Assembly (NCBI GenBank): GCA_964490015.1 | Contig: CAZBBA010000050.1 | Location: 1-29,098 of the forward strand | Origin: Perlabentimonas sp964490015 | GTDB lineage: Bacteria > Bacteroidota > Bacteroidia > Bacteroidales > Tenuifilaceae | Length of the DNA: 29,098 nt | Direction of reading: 5' to 3' | Part shown: positions 23,586 through 29,098 of the stretch, one piece after another | How positions within the stretch are numbered: the first letter of the stretch is position 1 | How the letters are laid out: each line of letters begins with the position of its first letter | Notes under the pieces: model-generated | Told to the model about the DNA's origin: nothing | The model's database searches: none | The model's input: the letters and a program-made list of their open reading frames with translations, nothing else | Program-made: the position numbers and the translations under genes

Positions 23586-25390
23586 TATTCTCCAATTCTT
23601 TGAGTGCTGAACCCGTTTTTATATAGTGCCTCTAATGCAATTACATGTAGCGCATTAGCTCTGGGGTTTTTAACTATCCGCTGGGCCTCAGTGTGGATAG
23701 GCACAAAATGGTTCCATGTGTGAGGTCTGGTGGAGACCAACTTCTTCAGGTTATCGGTAGGTAGGGTGCTATCCAATTCCATATTGGAGAAAACCATAAC
23801 TACATCGCCAGGAAGTACTTGTCTACTAAAGAGATAATTCTTTCGCGTAATCAATACACCTTTATCAAGAGCCCATAGAGATGGATTGGAACTAGTGGCC
23901 AGCACTTTACCATCGAGCCCAATTAGGGCTTGTTCCTTATTGTCGATAATTGTTAAAAAGGCCTCGCCCTCAACAGGTTCAATCACCTCGTACTTTTTCT
24001 CAAGAATTTGATTGCCATTGTGATCCTGAATTCCTCGACTCCGAAAAAAGAGTTTGCCCCAAGCAAATATGGGTTTAATCAAATGCATACCCAAATCGCT
24101 ATCAAATACGGTTTTGTTATCGCTATCAACAACTTTAACCTTTCCGTTTACCTCAACCATAAAACGGTTGTATCCGCAGTAATGGCTTTTGCTGTACTTT
24201 GCACGGTGGGGTTCAAACTTTTCGACCTCAGCGGTTAAATAGCCAGGACTTTCTAACTCTTTGGCTCGCTCAAGCGGCATGTTAATCCGTTTTCCATCAA
24301 TTCCGAAGTAGTGCACATCGTAAAAAGCATTGTGGTTTATTTTTAGAAGAGATTGAAAACCAAACACTCCATTGCCAAACTGTGCGTTTTCGTACTTACC
24401 AACCACTGCCACAACCACTTCACCGTTAAGATTGATAACACCAGAGTAATCGGCTCCATTCTCGTTGTAGGTTACAAATGCGTATCCATTTTCGAAAGCC
24501 CGAGCCGTGGTGAAAAACATTTTAGGATTTATCACCTCGCCCACGGCGTTTACATAGGTGAAAAGACGCTCTTCGCCTATCTTGGCAATTACAGGCATCC
24601 ACCCATCCGAAAAGCCACGATACACGCCACCGTAGGAGTTCTCCTTTTCCTCGAAGGGCAGCTCAATTCGACGGCCTGTGGGGATATGTACAATTACCAG
24701 TGCGTTTGCAAATAGTTGATCCTCTACTTGATGATTAAAAATCACTGATGAGCTGTGCACATCGAAATAGCCATTAAGTGAAGCAACTGCAGCGCCAACA
24801 TGCGCAGGAACTCGAGTCCACTTTTTGGGTAACGGATTCTCCTGTAGTGCTTTGGGCAATGGCATTACAAAGGGCTTACTGGTGCTAATTTCGATTGTGC
24901 GCTTTGAGTGGTCAACCACCAATTGCTTATCGAGAATCCTTAAAATATCGGCCATTTTAAAGTAGTAGCCATTATTTATTCTATAGGGAGTTGTAGGTCG
25001 ACGCTGGTTATTAACGAAAAGATGGGCATAAATGCTATGCGCCATTAGAGTTTTGGCATTTGAGCCAGCGCTTGAACCCATCTGCGTCTTTCCCGTGGTA
25101 ACCCAAAATTCGGGATACTCAGTCCCATCAAAATTTTTGGTTGCTTTTACCTCTACCTCAAAAGCACCCCGCATAGCCCTTGCCAAGTCGTCAAGTAGGC
25201 AGTAGGTGGAATTATGTATGGTGTAAACCTCAAAATCGGCTGTATTACCATCAACCGAAATTGTATAACCAGTTGGCTTAACCTCAAAAGGTGTGCTTTG
25301 ACCCTGTACCTTTATTGCTAACGAGGTAAAAAGTAATGCAATCAATGTAAATGAGCTTAACTTCGATAATTTAAGTGCCGCTGAGTCCAT
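23585..25390 (-). CDS. Secreted protein: two stalk domains plus WG-like repeats
   Basis: A 601-aa secreted protein with a signal peptide (about 1-31, ending KVQGQ). The first stalk-like domain spans about 41-101 (ISVDGNTADFEVYTIHNSTY, closing with EFWVTTGK). The second spans about 118-172 (HLFVNNQRRPTTPYRINNGYYF, closing with TIEISTSKPF). From about 230 on there are WG-type repeats with alternating 'F.NG.A.V' and 'G.IN..G..V' segments, for example RAFENGYAFVTYNENGADYS and GVINLNGEVVVAVV. No enzyme motif is seen. It is the first gene of a two-gene operon with the propeller-type partner, and the overlap suggests equal production. The shared architecture implies they arose by duplication of the N-terminal part with different C-terminal modules. 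Confidence 0.85.
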   Translation of the reverse strand: MDSAALKLSKLSSFTLIALLFTSLAIKVQGQSTPFEVKPTGYTISVDGNTADFEVYTIHNSTYCLLDDLARAMRGAFEVEVKATKNFDGTEYPEFWVTTGKTQMGSSAGSNAKTLMAHSIYAHLFVNNQRRPTTPYRINNGYYFKMADILRILDKQLVVDHSKRTIEISTSKPFVMPLPKALQENPLPKKWTRVPAHVGAAVASLNGYFDVHSSSVIFNHQVEDQLFANALVIVHIPTGRRIELPFEEKENSYGGVYRGFSDGWMPVIAKIGEERLFTYVNAVGEVINPKMFFTTARAFENGYAFVTYNENGADYSGVINLNGEVVVAVVGKYENAQFGNGVFGFQSLLKINHNAFYDVHYFGIDGKRINMPLERAKELESPGYLTAEVEKFEPHRAKYSKSHYCGYNRFMVEVNGKVKVVDSDNKTVFDSDLGMHLIKPIFAWGKLFFRSRGIQDHNGNQILEKKYEVIEPVEGEAFLTIIDNKEQALIGLDGKVLATSSNPSLWALDKGVLITRKNYLFSRQVLPGDVVMVFSNMELDSTLPTDNLKKLVSTRPHTWNHFVPIHTEAQRIVKNPRANALHVIALEALYKNGFSTQRIGE

Positions 25391-25462
25391 TTGCTAATAA
25401 AGGTTTGAGTTAAAATTCTCCTGAAGAAAAGCACCAGTATACTTTTGAAATACTAGTGAAAG

Positions 25463-25572
25463 AGGCTGTCGCATAAAAGATGGTACTTGTGGAAAATGAT
25501 TTTTATTGCCTAAAACTAACCCCAAAAATTAACTAACCATTCTTTACAGAAAAATCTTTTATACGACAGCCT
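25463..25572. repeat. 110-bp element bounded by 19-bp inverted repeats
   Basis: Arms AGGCTGTCGCATAAAAGAT (25463-25481) and its complement (25554-25572) match at 18 of 19 positions and enclose 72 bp. No target duplication is visible. The outer core AGGCTGTC is also the core of the terminator at 19515. On the minus strand it begins 15 bp after the stop of the InlB-repeat lipoprotein and ends next to CTCTTTCAC. It could be a long-loop terminator or a small non-autonomous element (MITE-like). Confidence 0.7.
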
Positions 25573-25587
25573 ATAAGTTTAACAAAT

Positions 25588-26745
25588 TTAGTTGCTAAAA
25601 CGAGGATCCATACCAGTGGTGTTCTGTACCTTTGGGGTTAATTTTAGCCCCGATTTTGCTGGGGTTTCCTCAACTGCCTTGAGCAAAATATTATCGAAAA
25701 CATAGGTGTTATTATACCCAACAGCATCATATCCAGCTACCCCTATGTAACCTGCTGAGAAATCGGCATCGGTAAAAACTGCATAGCTAATTTCATTTAC
25801 AAACAGCTCGATGGTTGAACCAACGCAGCGAATCGTTAGCTTATTGGTTTGGTTAAGGCCGGTATTTATCATATCTGACAGTGTCCATAACTTGAGCCAT
25901 ATAGGCTCATTGTTGATAAATTTGATAAAATTCCATTTTCCGTCAAAAGTAATCGAAAACCAGTAAGAATTTTGCATGAAATCTCCACTAGCGGATCTAA
26001 AATAAATACCAACAGCATTTTGCAAAGAAGTATTGCCCGTGGCCTTTATATCAACTGAGTACTCAAAGTTATCGAAATCAGTTAAGTTGTACCAGCTGTA
26101 ACCCCATGTACTTGAACCACTTCCAATTAGGTAGTACGCTTTGTCGTTTACGCTCCAGCGACCCGAACCGTCATCGTTAAAATTGTTAGCCTCGTCATCG
26201 TCAAAGTCTTCTTTTACACCCATAGAAAAGAATCCTTCAATGGTTTTGTTTTGGTTCATTATTATTTCGATAGTTTCGGCATCACCCGTTGCATCGCCTT
26301 CCCACTGACTAAAGAAGTAGCCAACAGCAGGTTTTGCTGTAAGGGTAACCACGGTTCCTTGCTCGTATGTTCCATCAGGTGTAGGGCTAACCTCTATTTC
26401 ACCGCCTTCGGAAGGGCTTACAGTCAGGTTCAATGTGTATGATAGCTTCGAGAATACAGCTTCAACCGAAATATTCTTACTCATCACAACCTCTATGGTT
26501 TGGGAAGTACCAGTGTTATCGCCCAACCAGTTGGAAAATCTGTATCCCTCCGAAGCCGTTGCTGTGAGGATAACCTTAGTGCCCTCCTCGTAAACTGATA
26601 GATCGGGGTTAACCTCAACTACCCCACCATCTGCTGGAGCAATATTCACTGTTAACATGTATGTATTGGGATCCTTCTTACACCCAGAAACTACTAGGGC
26701 GATAACCCCAAAACACATAAATATCTTAAAAATTGAATGCTTCAT
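25588..26745 (-). CDS. Lipoprotein with two InlB-type B-repeats and a lectin-like C-terminal domain
   Basis: A 385-aa lipoprotein with lipobox VSGC (Cys22). It carries two divergent InlB B-repeats (about 29-100 and 102-172), with the usual 'GGxVxVxP ... YxxGTxVxLTAxxxxGYxFxxWxGD ... xxMxxxxxxxxxF' pattern. After an acidic linker (EDFDDDEANNFNDDGSGRW), the C-terminal part (about 185-355) looks like a concanavalin/LamG-type beta-sandwich (EYSVDIKATGN..VGIYFRS.., SAGYIGVAGYD). Such domains often bind carbohydrate, and no hydrolase residues are apparent. The ATG at 26745 begins a good signal peptide; a GTG six codons upstream (26763) is unlikely. It follows the barrel-like gene on the same strand by 66 bp. 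Confidence 0.85.
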   Translation of the reverse strand: MKHSIFKIFMCFGVIALVVSGCKKDPNTYMLTVNIAPADGGVVEVNPDLSVYEEGTKVILTATASEGYRFSNWLGDNTGTSQTIEVVMSKNISVEAVFSKLSYTLNLTVSPSEGGEIEVSPTPDGTYEQGTVVTLTAKPAVGYFFSQWEGDATGDAETIEIIMNQNKTIEGFFSMGVKEDFDDDEANNFNDDGSGRWSVNDKAYYLIGSGSSTWGYSWYNLTDFDNFEYSVDIKATGNTSLQNAVGIYFRSASGDFMQNSYWFSITFDGKWNFIKFINNEPIWLKLWTLSDMINTGLNQTNKLTIRCVGSTIELFVNEISYAVFTDADFSAGYIGVAGYDAVGYNNTYVFDNILLKAVEETPAKSGLKLTPKVQNTTGMDPRFSN

Positions 26746-26811
26746 AATTATACAATTTAGCACGTTAAAAAACCGTTTTCTTTTTTAGCCCAAGGGCTAA
26801 TTAATGTTGAG

Positions 26812-27363
26812 CTACAGTTTATAAACCAAGCCAAGGCTACCATAGGCAATGGAATATCCAGCCTCGGCGTAAACGCCCCATTTGGGGTTAAACTGGTAAC
26901 GAGCACCTATAACGCTACCCCAAACTAATCCACCAGCCGCGGCGCTACCGGGATCGGTACCTGGGCCATAGTAACTAGAACTAGCAATATTGTAACCAAG
27001 CATTAAGCCTACATAGGTGTCAATTTTTGGGATAAGTGGGTAGTGAAAAAGTCCGCGAGCACCAAGAATAATATTCGAGTACTTATACCCATAATTTTCA
27101 CCATCCCACGTACCAATTAGTTCGTTTCTACCATAGTAGCCAAAATAACCACCTAAGCCAAGGTTCAACTTCTCAACACCAAAAAGATCTTGTTTAAAAC
27201 CTTGATCGTATGAAACTTCAATAGGAAGTCCAAAAGAGTTTAAGCCAACACCTACCTTAAAGTGTTTGCTGTTGTTTCCAAAAAGAACAGGATTGTCCTG
27301 TGCAACCAAGTTACCAGAAAGAGTAAGAGCTAAAACTGCTAAAACCAATGTTAATCTTTTCAT
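26812..27363 (-). CDS. Small outer-membrane beta-barrel-like protein
   Basis: A 183-aa protein with a signal peptide (about 1-21, ending NLVAQ). The mature part alternates aromatic and glycine-rich beta segments (LNLGLGGYFGYYG, NIILGARGLFHY, YVGLMLGYNIA, SVIGARYQF, WGVYAEAGYSIAYG), as in small eight-strand OmpA/OmpX-like barrels. It ends in LGLVYKL. No catalytic motif is seen. The likely role is a structural outer-membrane protein. It is encoded upstream of the InlB-repeat lipoprotein on the same strand and divergently from the gene at 27780. Confidence 0.82.
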   Translation of the reverse strand: MKRLTLVLAVLALTLSGNLVAQDNPVLFGNNSKHFKVGVGLNSFGLPIEVSYDQGFKQDLFGVEKLNLGLGGYFGYYGRNELIGTWDGENYGYKYSNIILGARGLFHYPLIPKIDTYVGLMLGYNIASSSYYGPGTDPGSAAAGGLVWGSVIGARYQFNPKWGVYAEAGYSIAYGSLGLVYKL

Positions 27364-27523
27364 TTTTTACAAAAATTTGAGTTTATACTGTGTTCATCCT
27401 ATTTACTACCTTTTGATGTTATTAGATAGCCTTGTTGTTGCACTTCAATGTCCGGATCAGAGAAGTCATTATTTTCGTTTGGCAAAAATATGTTTCTGTT
27501 CAAACATGCATACTAAAAGTAGG

Positions 27524-27694
27524 GGGGACAAAAAGTGGACAGGTTAAAAATAATTTATTAATAGCCTAGCTTTCTGATTTTTATGATTATTTTTCAGAAT
27601 AACTCTGCTTCTACAAATCAGTTTAAAAATCCTCGAATTCAGCATTCATCTACCTGTTAAGATGAAAAGATAAGCATGTCCACTTTTTGTCCCC
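27524..27694. repeat. 171-bp element with perfect 18-bp inverted repeats
   Basis: GGGGACAAAAAGTGGACA (27524-27541) is exactly complementary to 27677-27694. Outside the arms both sides continue with G/C runs ending in TA/TAG, offset by 2 bases. The 135-bp interior is AT-rich and contains no ORF. It lies in the 416-bp gene-free interval 27364-27779 between divergent genes. It resembles a MITE or paired IS ends, but no target duplication is seen. Apart from this element, a -7 box at 27727 and a mini-ORF at 27745, nothing else was seen in the interval. Confidence 0.8.
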
Positions 27695-27726
27695 TAGTAA
27701 TCACCCCACATTTCCAAAGCATCCTA

Positions 27727-27734
27727 TACTTTTG
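27727..27734 (+). promoter_or_regulatory. Candidate -7 box for the 27780 gene
   Basis: TACTTTTG fits TAnnTTTG. No TTTG is present at the -33 distance. The predicted start site falls within about 5-10 nt of the ATG of the mini-ORF at 27745. Confidence 0.42.
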
Positions 27735-27744
27735 TAAACTAATT

Positions 27745-27783
27745 ATGATGAAGAAATTATTAACCAAAAACCTTTTACGATGA
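27745..27783 (+). CDS. 12-codon upstream ORF overlapping the next start (ATGA)
   Basis: ATG ATG AAG AAA ... CGA TGA encodes MMKKLLTKNLLR. Its TGA stop overlaps the ATG of the 27780 gene as ATGA, the usual arrangement for translational coupling. It starts close to the predicted transcription start. It may be a leader peptide that tunes translation, or a chance ORF; there is no independent support. Confidence 0.3.
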   Translation: MMKKLLTKNLLR

Positions 27784-28841
27784 CGCATAAACCAATTTTA
27801 ATAGCAGCTCTTGCACTTGCTTGTATAAGCAGTGTAACTGTATATGCGCAGAAAAGCCCTTCGACAAAGCAGGTTGCTAAGCCCGGAAAATGCACTACAA
27901 ATTTCAACAAGCAAGTGCATGAGCGGGCAAATCCACCCTACTGGGGACCCGGAACCTACTTTGCATATGCGCCCGGTAAATCGGAGGTATGCAAGTTCGA
28001 TAATGATTTTAGTGTTCTGCTTGATATGCTAGGGCACGAAACCGAGTACTTTTACTCCCGAATGCCTGATCTAGGTCACAAAAGAGTTATCAACCATAAG
28101 ACAGTTGATAAGCGATTTCAGAAATTAGTAAGGAAAACAGATTGCTACTTCATGTATAATGGAGCCCCCGACACGCTTATTTACATAGGCGAGTCGCAAA
28201 ATGTTTGGGCAAACAACCAAAAATCTATGGTAAATATGGCCTCGAAAATATGGTATATCCCCATACAGAACAAGGAAGAAGTTGTAAAAACTGTTTGGCG
28301 ATACCTTAATTTGGGCTATGAAATTCATAATAGCACATCGGGGTTCTACGTAGGCTTGACCCAATCTGTAACTGGTTTAAAAATGAATGCGCTTTATCCA
28401 GAGGGGTTTGGTACTGGAGGATGGAAAGGTATATGCACACCACATAGGAAAATGGTTTTCCCCGAGGGTTTTGAAAAACCGGATTACAGCGGACCCGATC
28501 CGCATTTTGAGTTGTTCAACTACCAAGATATTATGCGAGCAAATCTATTGAAAAAAGGGTTTTATACAGAATTGGAATTTCATGAAGCCGATTTTCAATA
28601 CGCCCTGAATATTTCACTCGAAAAGGAAGGGTTTAAATGTGAGCTAACCGTGCATGGAAAATTAATGGACTGCCTACCCTCAGGTGCAAGTTGGACTAAG
28701 CATATTAAGTTTGTACGCGAAGATTTTGATAGGTGGAAAAATGGCGACCAAGAGTTTGAAAAGGGAATGAATATGATTAAGGCCAGCATTCGCCCTAAAC
28801 CCATACTTTTGGAAGAGGTGCTAAAGTATAAAGCCCCATAA
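27780..28841 (+). CDS. Secreted protein of unknown function
   Basis: A 353-aa protein with a clear signal peptide (about 1-24, ending VTVYAQ). The mature part is mixed alpha/beta with many aromatic and charged residues and several scattered cysteines. Examples are Cys38 in GKCTTNF, Cys71 in EVCKF, and others in KTDCYF, KGICTPH, FKCEL and MDCLPSG, so disulfides are possible. Internal stretches such as YFMYNGAPDTLIYIGES and VWRYLNLGYEIHNSTSGFYVGL are distinctive but match no family I recognise. There are no transmembrane segments or lipobox. The downstream 257 bp contain no gene. The start is ATG 27780, overlapped by the stop of a 12-codon upstream ORF. Location in the periplasm or outside the cell is inferred from the signal peptide. 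Confidence 0.85.
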   Translation: MTHKPILIAALALACISSVTVYAQKSPSTKQVAKPGKCTTNFNKQVHERANPPYWGPGTYFAYAPGKSEVCKFDNDFSVLLDMLGHETEYFYSRMPDLGHKRVINHKTVDKRFQKLVRKTDCYFMYNGAPDTLIYIGESQNVWANNQKSMVNMASKIWYIPIQNKEEVVKTVWRYLNLGYEIHNSTSGFYVGLTQSVTGLKMNALYPEGFGTGGWKGICTPHRKMVFPEGFEKPDYSGPDPHFELFNYQDIMRANLLKKGFYTELEFHEADFQYALNISLEKEGFKCELTVHGKLMDCLPSGASWTKHIKFVREDFDRWKNGDQEFEKGMNMIKASIRPKPILLEEVLKYKAP

Positions 28842-28858
28842 GGAGGTTAAGGCGTTGC

Positions 28859-28883
28859 GCTGAGTTTGTCGAAATGCTGAGTT
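28859..28883. repeat. REP-like intergenic motif with duplicated GCTGAGTT
   Basis: GCTGAGTT occurs at 28859-28866 and 28876-28883 around TGTCGAAA. On the minus strand this reads TTCGACAAACTCAGC, close to the TTCGACAAGCTCAG motif seen between genes in many bacterial genomes. The remainder of 28842-29098 is AT-rich without a gene; a weak hairpin (ATAAACCT/AGGTTTAT, 28980-29006) is present. Confidence 0.3.
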
Positions 28884-29098
28884 AGTGAATATAACATAAT
28901 GTAGTTTAAACCAATTAAAGAATTTTCGCAGCACCTAGTATTGATTGAAGACAGACAATGTAGTAAAAAAATAGCACCTATAAACCTCCGCAACAGTAAG
29001 GTTTATTGAATGTATAAAGAAACGCGTTGAAATTAGTTTCAAAGCTTTTCTTTTGTTTCACTAAGAAATAATAACTGATTTGTGGTTTGTTAATACAC

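Noticed and set aside
26746..26763. GTG start for the InlB-repeat lipoprotein
   Set aside because: ATG 26745 gives a standard lipoprotein signal peptide without the extra six residues.
26785..26800. Palindrome TTAGCCC/GGGCTAA between the barrel and InlB-repeat genes
   Set aside because: The loop is only 2 nt and the minus strand continues with A's, so it does not look like a terminator. No regulator site was recognised.

Overview
The window looks like chromosome of a member of the Bacteroidota, probably Bacteroidales-like. The evidence is: several intergenic TAnnTTTG boxes (the Bacteroidetes -7 promoter element); almost no Shine-Dalgarno sequences in front of starts; two lipoproteins built from Bacteroidetes-type FN3-like or InlB-type repeats; periplasmic-TPR regulators; and an MqnP-like prenyltransferase. 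No replicon-mobility genes, phage genes or CRISPR array were seen. Most of the window is ordinary housekeeping and regulatory DNA, with a few accessory-looking stretches.

Layout. 1-260: tandem tRNA-Ser(UGA) and tRNA-Ser(CGA) with a bidirectional-looking terminator. 316-1779 (-): a lipoprotein nuclease with two FN3-like repeats. 2011-5204 (-): purB followed by an MsbA-type ABC exporter. 5358-8972 (-): a TPR sensor histidine kinase followed 9 bp later by its sigma-54-dependent response regulator. 8973-9688: a gene-poor stretch holding a striking 18 x 21-bp tandem array with no length change between units. 9689-15317 (-): a Crp/Fnr-type regulator, then glpD, an alkylglycerone-phosphate-synthase-like flavoprotein and an FGGY sugar/polyol kinase. 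A Crp/Fnr-geometry dyad lies in front of glpD. 15507-17926 (+): a secreted 5'-nucleotidase followed by queE. 18171-19495 (+): an MqnP-like UbiA prenyltransferase and a small lipoprotein, closed by a strong terminator. 19645-22149 (+): a TPR-TM-PAS-LuxR-type regulator. 22179-25390 (-): two translationally coupled secreted proteins that each carry two 'stalk' (copper amine oxidase N-terminal-like) domains, one followed by WG-type repeats and the other by a DUF5050-like propeller. 25588-27363 (-): an InlB-repeat lipoprotein and an outer-membrane barrel-like protein. 27780-28841 (+): a secreted protein of unknown function preceded by a 12-codon overlapping upstream ORF.

How the parts fit. The glpD operon feeds electrons from glycerol-3-phosphate to quinone, and the UbiA/MqnP-like enzyme would help make that quinone. 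The Crp/Fnr protein is the likely local regulator of the glpD operon. The least explained elements are the 21-bp array, the paired stalk-domain proteins, and two long inverted repeats (25463-25572 and 27524-27694) that resemble small non-autonomous elements or long RNA stems.
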